Shown here piece after piece: positions 16,603 through 25,453 of a stretch of DNA of 64,000 bases (the stretch's first letter is position 1; each line of letters starts with the position of its first letter). The notes below the pieces were generated by a model that saw only the letters and a program-made list of their open reading frames with translations, did no database searches and had not been told where the DNA came from. The DNA comes from UBA4810 sp002479215 (GTDB lineage Bacteria > Desulfobacterota > Syntrophia > Syntrophales > Smithellaceae), in assembly GCA_049514435.1 (NCBI GenBank), contig JBEKVB010000016.1, forward strand, positions 44,280-108,279. The letters are read 5' to 3'. The position numbers were made by a program, and so were the translations under genes.

Positions 16603-17873
16603 ATATCCTATTACTTACATCTTACTTGGGTGATAAGGAACCTCTGGTCTTTCCAATAGGTCTTTCTTGTATAAAATCCTCACTAATTGGCCATACTGTT
16701 AAGATTTTTGATGTGAATTTGTCCAAAAAGCCATTTGAAGAGATTAAAGAAATTATCGCAATCTTTGTGCCTGATGTTATTGGCATTTCATTACGAAACA
16801 TTGATTCTACTAACAAGAAAAAAGTAACCTTTTATTATAAATATTTAAAGGATACCATAGATATAATAAAATCTTGTTCTAATGCCAATATCGTACTGGG
16901 TGGCTCAGGTTTCTCGATATTTGCTAATGAAATAATGTCTGATGAACCGAGAATAGATTTTGGCATCTTTCTTGAGGGAGAGGTTGCTTTTTCAGAGCTT
17001 CTTAAGAATATAGAAACACCAGAAAATGTTCGTTCGCTCTATTACAGAAAAAACGGTAGAATCATATTTACTGGTTCGGGTTCATTGCCAGGTTCTAAGC
17101 AATTTAATATTATGAGTACCAATGGGATGTCTATTGAAAGATATAAAAAACACAGGGACGCTATTGGTATCGAGACAAAGCGAGGATGTTCACTCACTTG
17201 TATCTATTGCATATATCCGTTTTTGAATGGCAGATGCTATCGGCTTAAAGACCATGTATTGGTGGTTGATGAAATCGAATGTCTATTAAATAAACATAGT
17301 ATAGAGCGTTTTATGTTTATTGATTCTGTTTTCAACATCCCTAAAAAACATGCTGAAGAGATTTGTCGGGAAATCATTAAACGGAAGCTGAATGTTAGGT
17401 GGTCTGCATGGTTTAACGAAAAAAACATTGATAGGGAGTTTTTGGCACTGGTAAAAGAAGCCGGATGTGATAATTTAATATTTTCGCCTGACGGATTTTC
17501 TAATGATGTTTTAGCTAAATTAGGGAAAAATATTACAACACAAGATATTTTGGAAACCTATCGTATTTTGGAAAGAGAAAATGGTTTCGAGGCCAATTAC
17601 AATTTCTTTAAAAATCCACCTGGTCAAAATTTGCGCAATTTTTTTTCAATGATATTATTTATCTTACGGGCAAAATTGAAACTTAAGAAAAGAGTACACT
17701 TTGAATTTAATTCCCTCCGCATCGAGCCCCACACAAAGCTTTATGAAATTGCACTAAAAGAAGGTATTATAAAAAAAACTGATAATCTACTTTTTCCAAA
17801 ATATTATACACAACGAAAAACCTGGTTTATTGAAAAACTTTTCAATCTCATGTTGCGGCTAAAAGGATTGTAG
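16599..17873 (+). CDS. B12-binding-type radical SAM protein, divergent member
   Basis: 424 residues from GTG 16599, whose GTGA overlaps the previous stop; a TTG at 16593 would add two residues. The N-terminus (MNILLLTSYLGDKEPLVFPIG) and NIVLGGSGFSIFANEIM, GIFLEGEVAF resemble the cobalamin-domain pattern of the family. The radical SAM site is ETKRGCSLTCIYCIYP. The C-terminus differs from the 11060/15106/18703 group. It is the most AT-rich gene of the cluster. Its coupling to 15106 suggests that the two act in order on one substrate. A 48-bp spacer separates it from the chimeric remnant that follows. Confidence 0.75.
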   Translation: MNILLLTSYLGDKEPLVFPIGLSCIKSSLIGHTVKIFDVNLSKKPFEEIKEIIAIFVPDVIGISLRNIDSTNKKKVTFYYKYLKDTIDIIKSCSNANIVLGGSGFSIFANEIMSDEPRIDFGIFLEGEVAFSELLKNIETPENVRSLYYRKNGRIIFTGSGSLPGSKQFNIMSTNGMSIERYKKHRDAIGIETKRGCSLTCIYCIYPFLNGRCYRLKDHVLVVDEIECLLNKHSIERFMFIDSVFNIPKKHAEEICREIIKRKLNVRWSAWFNEKNIDREFLALVKEAGCDNLIFSPDGFSNDVLAKLGKNITTQDILETYRILERENGFEANYNFFKNPPGQNLRNFFSMILFILRAKLKLKKRVHFEFNSLRIEPHTKLYEIALKEGIIKKTDNLLFPKYYTQRKTWFIEKLFNLMLRLKGL

Positions 17874-17921
17874 TATCTGGATAAAAAAGATGTAAATATT
17901 TGAATTGGTAAATAAGGATTT

Positions 17922-18436
17922 ATGAACATAACTTTGATTACTCCATCATCACCGAATATCAGTGCCTTTGGTGCACGAAGTCTTTCATCTTTTTTTAAAA
18001 AACGCGCGGGCACACGGTTCAAGTCATTATGTTGAGTATTATACCAGATACATATCGAAATAGAAACGGCTTTTTATATGCCAAAAATTATGAATATTCA
18101 AATCGAATCATAAAAAAGCAAAAACAGATTCCTCTATGCACCTGGCTATATAGGACTGCCTTTATAAACTGGGATCTTGGGGTTTCTCCTTGCTGTAACT
18201 ATTACACAGGTGAAAAGAACCACGATTTTGGAAACCTGAAGGACCAAACATTTTCAGTTATTTGGAATAGTGATAAATACATTGAAGCAAGGAGAATGTT
18301 TAAAGAGGGAAATGGCAATTATTCTAATGAAAATATTTGTCATAAATGCATTACAAAAAGAAAAATATTGAGAGGGTACTTGCAGTATCAACCTGAGCAA
18401 TTTTGTGACGGGGATGAAATTTTTTTCATTTTCTAA
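17922..18436 (+). pseudogene. Chimeric remnant: B12-type radical SAM start joined to a SPASM-like end
   Basis: From ATG 17922 the frame reads MNITLITPSSPNISAFGAR, close to the intact start at 18703 (MNVALITPTPPNIDAFGVR), and then stops at 18033-18035. One missing base near 18010 (GCGGGCAC) would let it continue as RAGHTVQVIML into the next frame. That frame, from 18029, does not continue the family: it gives a SPASM-type end (PLCTWLYRTAF, VSPCCNYYTG, FGNLKDQTFSVIWNS, NICHKC). The body of the radical SAM core is therefore deleted, and the two ends belong to different gene types. I infer a recombination scar followed by a frameshift. Confidence 0.65.
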
Positions 18437-18508
18437 CTTTTACACCTTGTCTGCAAGCTGGTCTGGGAAGATATTAATTTTTACAAATGAGGCTAAGGAG
18501 AAGCGGCT

Positions 18509-18634
18509 ATGAGCAAAAGACCGAGAAGAAGTTATGCACCGACGTTCAAGGTAAAAATGGCGTTGGACGCTTTGAGAGGCGAGCAGACGCTCGTTGAGAT
18601 TTCCCGGCAGTACCAGGTTCATCCGAACCAGTAA
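18509..18634 (+). mobile_element. Truncated IS3-family transposase orfA
   Basis: A 41-residue frame beginning MSKRPRRSYAPTFKVKMALD and continuing with LRGEQTLVEISRQYQVHPNQ is the N-terminal helix-turn-helix of IS3-family OrfA proteins. It stops right after VHPNQ, where the family goes on for about 50 residues, and no orfB is present. AGGAG lies about 9 nt before the ATG. It is a relic of an insertion at the border between the chimeric remnant and the next B12-type radical SAM gene, about where the composition changes from AT-rich to GC-rich. Confidence 0.75.
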
Positions 18635-18702
18635 TGCTCCTATTCAAACTGCGACTGGCAGCGGAGGTAAATCCGCCAACCACGCTTTTCCTGGAGGTTT
18701 GA

Positions 18703-20238
18703 TTGAACGTCGCGCTCATTACCCCTACACCCCCCAACATCGACGCCTTCGGCGTCAGGATAGTTGCGTCTGTGCTGAAGCGGGCGGGATTCCCATGCCG
18801 GATCATCTTTCTCCCGGGTGGGATCGAGCATCTCCGATTCGACAGCAGCTACGTTTATCGTTACGAGGAGAAGACCCTCGCCCGTATCGCCGACCTGTGC
18901 AGGGATGTCGATCTCATCGGGGTATCCTTCATGAGCCTCTATTTCGACCGGGCAGCGCAAGTGACCGCCTACCTCCGGCAGGAACTCCACGGGAAGCCGA
19001 TCATTTGGGGGGGAACCCATCCAACCTATCGCCCGGAACAGTGCCTAGAGCACTGCGACATGGTCTGCATCGGGGAAGGGGAATACGCAATCGTCGACCT
19101 AGCACGCAAGATGGCATCAGGTGCGGATTATACCGACGTACAAAGTTGCTGGTTCCGGTCAGATGTGGGCATCATCAGGAATGAAGCCGGACCGATCGTC
19201 GAGAATCTCGATGAACTTCCCTTCGTGGACTACGATTTTAGCGACCATTACATTTTTGAGTGGAGAACCGGTGAGGTCCGGCAAATGACCGCCGGGATCA
19301 TGCGGGAACAATTCCTGAAGCTCCCCTATTTCAGCAACCAGCATCGTTTTGCGTACCGGACGATGACCTCCCGGGGGTGCCCCCACAAGTGTTCCTACTG
19401 CGCGAGCAGCGCCATGATGCGGCTGCGACGGCGCAGTGTCGACAACGTAATCCGGGAACTCAAGGAGGTTCTGCAGCGTTTTAATTATATCGAGATCATC
19501 AGTTTTTTCGACGACACCTTTTTTGCCTCGCCAGTCGAGTATTTTGAGGAGTTCCGAGACCGCTACAAAAGCGAGATTGGCCTCCCCTTCCACGCCCAGT
19601 GCAGCCCGACCACGCTCAGCGAGCGGAAACTAGATCTACTGGTGGACGCTGGCCTTTACTTCACCGAGATGGGCATCCAAACCGGCAGCGAGCGGATCAA
19701 GCGAATGTATCGTCGGGTTATATCAGACGAGAAGGTGTTGTCGGCGGCCACCCTCCTCAACCGTTACAAATCCCGGATGCTTGTCCCAGACTACCACATC
19801 ATTCTGGACAATCCTTGGGAGACCGTGGAGGATGTGCGCGACACATTGAGGCTGTTGCTCAGCCTTCCGGGAAAATTCCGACTCGAACTTTCCTCACTCA
19901 TCTTCTTCCCCGGCACGGAGTTAAACGACCGGGCGCGGGAGGAGGGAATCATCATGGATGAGGTGGCCGAGGTTTGCCGTAAGCCCTTCACCTTCCCCAA
20001 GGGGACATACCTGAACTACTTGATCTATCTTTCGGGATATTCGCTGGTGCCGCGCGGCCTTTTGCGCCTTTTGTCCTCCAATCCTATGGTACGACTCCTC
20101 CACCGGCAACAGCCGTCGCGGCTCTATGTTGTCCTCTTCATTCTCACGAACAAAATCAGACTCGCCTGCAAAGGGGCAAAAGCACTCCTAACCGGTGATT
20201 TCAAGAGAATTATTAACTATTTCCGCCTAGTGAGGTGA
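18703..20238 (+). CDS. B12-binding-type radical SAM protein
   Basis: 511 residues from a TTG start with GGAGG about 7 nt upstream. N-terminal domain: MNVALITPTPPNIDAFGVRI, KPIIWGGTHPTYRPEQCLEH, DMVCIGEGEYAIVDL. Radical SAM site at about residue 225: TMTSRGCPHKCSYCASS. The C-terminal helical part ends like the 15106 protein. The seven-G run in TTTGGGGGGG (WGG) is in frame here, in contrast to the eight-G run of the broken paralogue at 11358. GC-rich. An IS3 relic lies upstream, and another radical SAM stub begins 1 bp after its stop, so both of its borders are recombination sites. Confidence 0.85.
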   Translation: MNVALITPTPPNIDAFGVRIVASVLKRAGFPCRIIFLPGGIEHLRFDSSYVYRYEEKTLARIADLCRDVDLIGVSFMSLYFDRAAQVTAYLRQELHGKPIIWGGTHPTYRPEQCLEHCDMVCIGEGEYAIVDLARKMASGADYTDVQSCWFRSDVGIIRNEAGPIVENLDELPFVDYDFSDHYIFEWRTGEVRQMTAGIMREQFLKLPYFSNQHRFAYRTMTSRGCPHKCSYCASSAMMRLRRRSVDNVIRELKEVLQRFNYIEIISFFDDTFFASPVEYFEEFRDRYKSEIGLPFHAQCSPTTLSERKLDLLVDAGLYFTEMGIQTGSERIKRMYRRVISDEKVLSAATLLNRYKSRMLVPDYHIILDNPWETVEDVRDTLRLLLSLPGKFRLELSSLIFFPGTELNDRAREEGIIMDEVAEVCRKPFTFPKGTYLNYLIYLSGYSLVPRGLLRLLSSNPMVRLLHRQQPSRLYVVLFILTNKIRLACKGAKALLTGDFKRIINYFRLVR

Positions 20239-20239
20239 T

Positions 20240-20329
20240 ATGCACATCACCCTAATCTCCCCCTATCCAGACATAACAGCCTTCGAAATGCGCACGATTT
20301 CCGCGTATCTGAAAGGAAAGATGATTTGA
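20240..20329 (+). pseudogene. 29-codon 5' stub of a B12-type radical SAM gene
   Basis: It starts 1 bp after the previous stop and encodes MHITLISPYPDITAFEMRT then ISAYLKGKMI before a stop at 20327-20329. The intact protein at 15106 starts MKITLISLYPDIT ... VISAYLKQHGH, so this is the first ~25 codons of a close paralogue. The stop is followed directly by the GTG of the glycosyltransferase (TGAGTG). It may now act only as a translated leader that couples the glycosyltransferase to the upstream gene. Confidence 0.7.
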
Positions 20330-21469
20330 GTGTATAAGATCGTCAACCGGAAAAAGCGATTCTTTACCATGCTGGTGGATTTTATCGGAAATTCAATAGT
20401 TTTTCCTTTCCGGCCCTTTATTGAACATGTGCCTATTCTACCTGAAACTATAAAGCAGATTCTTTTGATAAGGACCGCCTATATCGGCGATGTTATCATG
20501 ACGCTGCCGATGCTAAAACCTCTGAAGGAGCGATTTTTAGGGGCGTCTATTACTGTTTTGACCTCGTTGGAAGGACGTGAAATCCTTTTGTACAACCCGT
20601 ATGTGGATGATGTTATAGTGTATGAGCCCTTCTGGTTTTATAAACGACCGCTGAAAAATTATTTTACGTTTCTCGGCCTGTTGAGAAAACGGCGGTTTGA
20701 TTTCGTGATCGAGGCCAGGGCGGATATCCGAGACATTTTATTCCTGGCGCTTCCGGCCAGATCCCGGGCGAAGGTGAGTTATGCCGTGGGTGGTGGTGGC
20801 TTTCTTCTTTCACATGTGACGCCATATGAGAGATTGAAGCACAAGGTGGAATACCATCTCGATCTGGTTAGATTCCTGGGATGCAGTACCGACTTTGTGG
20901 AATGGGGTATTTATTTATCGGAAACCGAAAAAGCGGAAGTGGAGCGGTTGCTTCTGGACAATAACGTTTCGACTCCTTTTATCTGCGCTCATCCTGGTGG
21001 CCGAATGCTGCTCAAAAGATGGCCGACACATAGATGCGCCAGCCTCTATGACCGAATTATCGATAGGTTCGGACTGCCACTGGTGCTTCTTTCCGCAGGA
21101 TCGGAAATCGGGTTGGCCGGCGAAATTGCCGGCATGATGCGAAACCGCCCTATATCGTTAGCTGGAAAGATAACAATTCGCCAACTTTCGGGAGTGATTG
21201 CGAAGGCCGCTCTCTTGGTGTGTAACGACAGCGCACCGATGCATATTGCCGCAGCTTTGGGAACCCCGACTGTCGCGATTTTCGGTCCGTCAAAAAGTAT
21301 TGAGACGGGACCTTATGGCAAAGGGCATCTTATAGTCGAAAAGGACTTTCCCTGCCGATGGTCCTGCGATGAAATGCGATGCAACAACAAGAAACATCAT
21401 GCCTGCATGGAAGCTATCACCGTTGATGATGTTTTTCAGGCAATTGAACGGAAAATTGCACTCATTTAA
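20330..21469 (+). CDS. Glycosyltransferase family 9 (heptosyltransferase-like)
   Basis: 379 residues from GTG 20330 with GGAAAG about 9 nt upstream; ATG 20369 is an alternative. Two Rossmann-like halves are visible. The N-terminal one has IKQILLIRTAYIGDVIMTLPML (the R-x-x-x-x-GD signature of ADP-heptose:LPS heptosyltransferases). The C-terminal one has ICAHPGGRMLLKRWP, then LLVCNDSAPMHIAAALGTPTVAIFGPS (nucleotide-sugar site D-S/T-x-x-x-H-x-x-A-A). These enzymes add heptose or related sugars to LPS core at the cytoplasmic face. A Cys-rich stretch near the end (CRWSCDEMRC) is common in the family. The upstream stub suggests that the gene replaced a radical SAM body. Confidence 0.85.
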   Translation: MYKIVNRKKRFFTMLVDFIGNSIVFPFRPFIEHVPILPETIKQILLIRTAYIGDVIMTLPMLKPLKERFLGASITVLTSLEGREILLYNPYVDDVIVYEPFWFYKRPLKNYFTFLGLLRKRRFDFVIEARADIRDILFLALPARSRAKVSYAVGGGGFLLSHVTPYERLKHKVEYHLDLVRFLGCSTDFVEWGIYLSETEKAEVERLLLDNNVSTPFICAHPGGRMLLKRWPTHRCASLYDRIIDRFGLPLVLLSAGSEIGLAGEIAGMMRNRPISLAGKITIRQLSGVIAKAALLVCNDSAPMHIAAALGTPTVAIFGPSKSIETGPYGKGHLIVEKDFPCRWSCDEMRCNNKKHHACMEAITVDDVFQAIERKIALI

Positions 21470-21527
21470 CAGAATAGATTCATCACATTACATATAGCCC
21501 TTTGTATGGAGAACATTGAAATAATAT

Positions 21528-22781
21528 ATGGATGACCGCATCTTTCTGGTGAACTGCAGATCCTATCAAGAGATTTTGAACTGGTTTCCGGTCGTCATGG
21601 AACAATTCGGGGACCTTTTGCCTGCTGACAAGGGGGCACGTATCTTGATCAAGCCGAATCTGAACAGCAATATGAACGCCCTGACCGGCAATACAACGGA
21701 CCTGCGCATTCTAAGCGCGTTGCTTTCCTATCTGAAAACCAGCGGGTATTCAAACATTACCATCGGTGAAGGGACCAACAGCGGATTTTACAGAAACCGG
21801 ATCGGCGTTATCTCGCGCCTGGGAATCGATCGTCTGGCAAGGTATTACGGCATTCGTGTTACAGACCTGAATTATGCCGAGTCTAAAGACATTTTCTTCA
21901 AAAATGGCGTCAAGGTCAGGGTCGCGAAAGAATGTTTCGAAGCGGACCTCTTTATCAATCTGCCCAAGCTGAAAACCCATTTTGAGGTCGGCATGAGCGT
22001 CTGCCTGAAAAACCTGATGGGATGTCTGGTGGGCCAGGAGAGTAAGAAAAAGACCCATGACGATCTGCCGGAAAATATTCTTCTATTGAACCAGGCCGTA
22101 AAGCCCCATCTTCATATCGTAGACGCCCTGGTTGCCATGGAAGGTCTCGGGCCTACCCGCGGAACGCCGATCCGCTTGGATACGATCATTGTCGGTGCCG
22201 ATCCGTATTTAATAGATCTTTTGTGCTGCCGGATAGCGAAATTTCCGTATCAAAAGGTCAGAACCCTGGCCCTCGCCGAGAAAAAGGGACTTCTGACGGG
22301 GGAGCATCACCGTGTCGTCCAGGGAATTGCGGAAAAAGTGAAATCCGTGCCGTTCAAACATCCCGTGCCCGGGCCGATTGCAGGCTTCATCCACCATCCG
22401 AAGAGGCAGAAGTTTTTTCTGAAAATCAGAAACACGCCCTTTTTCACTCATCTGGCGGCTACCGAGTGGTTCGGCTCTCTCCTTTTCCTGACCGGTCTGC
22501 GGCAGGACGTGTTCTTGAAAAATGAGCTGCGGATCGACACGCTCACGCTGGATGAAAAAAGGTGCGACCGGTGCGGTGTCTGCCGGGATGTCTGTCCGCT
22601 GGGGAGGTTTTTCCCTGACGACCATAAGACCCTTGGCCCCTGCCTGAAGTGCCTTTACTGCTTTGCTGCCTGTCCGCAGAGGGCCATTTTCTACACTGGG
22701 GATGCCGGTTTTTTTGCGGAGCAGGAACGGCAATATGGCGACAAAATCCGGGCTATGTTTAAAAACCCCAATTCGGCATAA
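21528..22781 (+). CDS. DUF362 protein with C-terminal 2[4Fe-4S] ferredoxin domain
   Basis: 417 residues. The DUF362 part fills about residues 1-330 (ILIKPNLNSNMN, ITIGEGTNSGFY, LFINLPKLKTHFEVGMSVCLKNLMG). It is followed by two clusters of ferredoxin Cys: KRCDRCGVCRDVCPLG and GPCLKCLYCFAACPQ. DUF362 proteins are often found in anaerobes and likely pass electrons, though the family role is not settled. In this locus it could supply electrons to the radical SAM enzymes. 71 bp separate it from the B12-type radical SAM gene downstream. The start ATG at 21528 has only a weak ribosome site. Confidence 0.8.
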   Translation: MDDRIFLVNCRSYQEILNWFPVVMEQFGDLLPADKGARILIKPNLNSNMNALTGNTTDLRILSALLSYLKTSGYSNITIGEGTNSGFYRNRIGVISRLGIDRLARYYGIRVTDLNYAESKDIFFKNGVKVRVAKECFEADLFINLPKLKTHFEVGMSVCLKNLMGCLVGQESKKKTHDDLPENILLLNQAVKPHLHIVDALVAMEGLGPTRGTPIRLDTIIVGADPYLIDLLCCRIAKFPYQKVRTLALAEKKGLLTGEHHRVVQGIAEKVKSVPFKHPVPGPIAGFIHHPKRQKFFLKIRNTPFFTHLAATEWFGSLLFLTGLRQDVFLKNELRIDTLTLDEKRCDRCGVCRDVCPLGRFFPDDHKTLGPCLKCLYCFAACPQRAIFYTGDAGFFAEQERQYGDKIRAMFKNPNSA

Positions 22782-22852
22782 ACCAACAGGGGAAACGTTG
22801 GGGAAGCCTGCTTTTATCAAAGATAAGATTTCCCCTTGACTGAAAGCGATAT

Positions 22853-24319
22853 ATGAAAATATGGGTGCTCAATCCGCCGTTTTTATCGAAGTTTTCGCGG
22901 TCGCAGCGTAGTCCTGCCGTCACCAAGAGTGGCACACTTTATTTCCCCATATGGCTAGCTTTTACCACTGGCGTACTGGAACAGGCCGGCCATGAAGTGA
23001 CTCTGACCGATGCGCCTGCACGGGGATTGACCGATGCAGATGTCCTGGATATGGGAGGGCGGATACGACCGGAATTGATCGTCATGGACACCAGTACACC
23101 AAGTATCCAAAACGATATCCGGATAGCAAGCGCTTTGAAAGAAAGACTTCCGAAGACCATTATTGTGCTTGTGGGAACGCATGTCTCTGCCCTGCCTGAA
23201 GAGACGTTGGCTATATCAGAGGCCGTGGATGCAGTAGCAAGAAGAGAATACGAATATACATTAAGAGATCTTGCCGAGGTTTTAGAAAAAAATCCCGGTA
23301 TCGGCAATGAGGTATTTTCAGGCATCGATGGTCTGTCCTACCGGAAAGATGGTACCGTCGTCCATAATCAGGATCGGCCATTTATAAAAAATCTGGATGA
23401 ACTGCCCTGGGTCAGTCGGGTATATTCGAAACATCTTCAGATTTCAGATTATTTCAACCCGAATGCACTCTACCCAATGGTGACGCTGATCACGAGCCGG
23501 GGATGTCCGTTCCTGTGCCGGTTTTGTGTTTATCCCCAGACCATGACTGGTCGGAAATATCGATTACGCAGCGTGGAAGATGTGATTGAGGAAATCCGTT
23601 TCGTTCAAAGAACGTTTCCTGAAGTCAAATCGATCTTCTTCGAAGACGATACCCTGACGGTCAATAAAAGCCGTCTGATCGCCTTTTCCGAGGCCTTGAT
23701 CAAAAGCAACGTCCGCATCCCCTTTGTCGCCAACTCCCGGATCGATCTCGATCTGGAAACCATGAAGGTCCTGAAAGCCGCGGGATGCCGGCAGCTTTGT
23801 GTCGGTTTTGAAAGCGGCAATCAGGAGATCCTGAACGAAATCAGGAAAGGAATCAAGATAGAGCGGATGGAGGCGTTCATGGAGAATGCCAGGAAAGCAG
23901 GTATTCTCATTCATGGTTGTTTCATGATAGGGTTCCCGGGGGAAACCCACCAAACGGTGGAGCAGACCATCGCGCTGGCGCTGCGGCTGAATCCGGACAC
24001 CGTTCAATTCTATCCGGTTATGGTCTATCCCGGAACGGAGGCCTATCTGGACTATCTGAGCAAGGGATGGATCACGGCCGCGGATTTCAGGGAGTGGCTG
24101 ACGCCTTCCGGGCTTCACAATTGCGTTATCCGAAATGACGTCTTCGCGCCGGCCGAGCTGGTGAAATTATGCGATGAAGCTAGACGCCGGTTTTATCTCA
24201 GGCCCAGATACATGGCTTACAAGCTCGTGCAGATGGTCCTGCACCCCTCGCTTGCGCTGCGAACAGTCAAGGCGGCGCGGACATTTTTCAAACATCTTGT
24301 TTTCGGCTCTGGAGTGTAA
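22853..24319 (+). CDS. B12-binding radical SAM protein (HpnJ-like group)
   Basis: 488 residues. N-terminal B12-binding-like domain: AFTTGVLEQAGHEVTLTDAP, LIVMDTSTPSIQNDI, IIVLVGTHVSALPEETL. Radical SAM core from about residue 210: ITSRGCPFLCRFCVYPQ, then FFEDDTLTVNKSR and CVGFESGNQEILNEIRKG. The layout resembles the hopanoid-associated radical SAM protein HpnJ and other lipid- or glycan-modifying members, but no squalene-hopene gene is in the window, so that name is not assigned. It differs from the 11060/15106/18703 group in length and C-terminus. The GT2 gene begins 1 bp after its stop, showing coupling. GC-moderate, like its neighbours from 20.3 to 25.3 kb. Confidence 0.8.
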   Translation: MKIWVLNPPFLSKFSRSQRSPAVTKSGTLYFPIWLAFTTGVLEQAGHEVTLTDAPARGLTDADVLDMGGRIRPELIVMDTSTPSIQNDIRIASALKERLPKTIIVLVGTHVSALPEETLAISEAVDAVARREYEYTLRDLAEVLEKNPGIGNEVFSGIDGLSYRKDGTVVHNQDRPFIKNLDELPWVSRVYSKHLQISDYFNPNALYPMVTLITSRGCPFLCRFCVYPQTMTGRKYRLRSVEDVIEEIRFVQRTFPEVKSIFFEDDTLTVNKSRLIAFSEALIKSNVRIPFVANSRIDLDLETMKVLKAAGCRQLCVGFESGNQEILNEIRKGIKIERMEAFMENARKAGILIHGCFMIGFPGETHQTVEQTIALALRLNPDTVQFYPVMVYPGTEAYLDYLSKGWITAADFREWLTPSGLHNCVIRNDVFAPAELVKLCDEARRRFYLRPRYMAYKLVQMVLHPSLALRTVKAARTFFKHLVFGSGV

Positions 24320-24320
24320 C

Positions 24321-25304
24321 ATGGCTGCTGAAAAGGAAACGATCCGGTATTCTGTGGTCATCCCGGCGTATAACGTCGGCAAAACCCTGCCGGACACGCT
24401 TATCGCGCTGAAGCAGCAGTCGGTTTCTCCTGCCGAGTATGAGGTGATCGTCGTGGACGACGGTTCAACGGACGAGACCGCTGCCTTGGCGCGTCGCTTC
24501 GGCGCGAACTGTATCAGCCAGCCGAATCGGGGACCGGCGGCAGCCAGAAATTACGGGGTGCGTGTGGCGAGAGGCGAGATCATCCTCTTCACTGATGCCG
24601 ATTGCGTTCCGGATCGGGACTGGATCAGGCAGATGACGCTGCCGTTTCGGAATGAGCGGACGGTCGGTGTCAAGGGGGCCTATCGCACCCGTCAGACCGA
24701 GCTCGTAGCCAGGTTCGCCCAGGCCGAGTTCGAAGACCGGTATGACCTTTTGAAGAAAGTTGCGGCTATTGACATGGTGGATACGTGTTCGGCGGCCTTT
24801 CGACGGGAAGTATTTATAAAAATAGGCATGTTTGATGAATCCTTTCCCGTTGCCAACAACGAGGATACGGAGCTTTCCTACCGTCTATGCGCCGCCGGTT
24901 ACCTTCTGAAATTCAATTCCGAGGCGCTGGTTTATCACCGGCACCCGGATTCCTTCGCGAAATATCTCAGGCTGAAATATAAAAGGGGGTATTGGCGGAT
25001 GGTCGTCTATCGGAATTATCCGGGAAAGGCCTTCAAGGACACTTATACCCCCGTCGTCATCAAGCTGCAGACGCTGACGGCAGCCCTTTCGCTGCCGGTT
25101 ACCTTGTCCTCTCTTGTTTTTCCGAAATTGTTAACGGTTACGGCATGGCTCTATCTGGGGATTATGGCATCTTCGGCCGCTTTTTCCATAAAGACGTTCA
25201 AAAAAGATCCTGTGGTCGGTTTGGTTTCACCGGCGGTGGTCCTGGGACGAGCTATTGCGTTTGCATTGGGAAGTCTTTTCAGTGTGTTTCACAGGGGGGA
25301 ATAG
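24321..25304 (+). CDS. Glycosyltransferase family 2
   Basis: 327 residues from ATG 24321, placed just after the previous stop; the frame is open upstream only inside that gene. GT-A fold motifs: YSVVIPAYNVGKTLPDTL, VIVVDDGSTDETAAL (nucleotide-sugar site), GEIILFTDADCVPDRDW (the DxD-type metal site), and NNEDTELSYRLCAAG (ED acceptor-side motif). Two to three hydrophobic segments at about 235-320 probably anchor it to the inner membrane. It likely adds a sugar to a lipid-linked acceptor. It is the last gene of the envelope cluster; the following 150 bp hold no gene. Confidence 0.85.
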   Translation: MAAEKETIRYSVVIPAYNVGKTLPDTLIALKQQSVSPAEYEVIVVDDGSTDETAALARRFGANCISQPNRGPAAARNYGVRVARGEIILFTDADCVPDRDWIRQMTLPFRNERTVGVKGAYRTRQTELVARFAQAEFEDRYDLLKKVAAIDMVDTCSAAFRREVFIKIGMFDESFPVANNEDTELSYRLCAAGYLLKFNSEALVYHRHPDSFAKYLRLKYKRGYWRMVVYRNYPGKAFKDTYTPVVIKLQTLTAALSLPVTLSSLVFPKLLTVTAWLYLGIMASSAAFSIKTFKKDPVVGLVSPAVVLGRAIAFALGSLFSVFHRGE

Positions 25305-25453
25305 TCATTGCCGGGTTTATTGGTAAGTGAACGACCTCATGCTTAATTGCAATACGCTATTCAACTACACCCGCCTTATGCAGGACGCCAACTAAGCGGT
25401 ATGATGCTGATAATGAGAGAAACCGATAAAATATAAAGAAGGAAAAGATATCC

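Noticed and set aside
22853..24319. Firm naming as hopanoid protein HpnJ
   Set aside because: No squalene-hopene cyclase or other hpn gene in the window, and the neighbours are glycosyltransferases.
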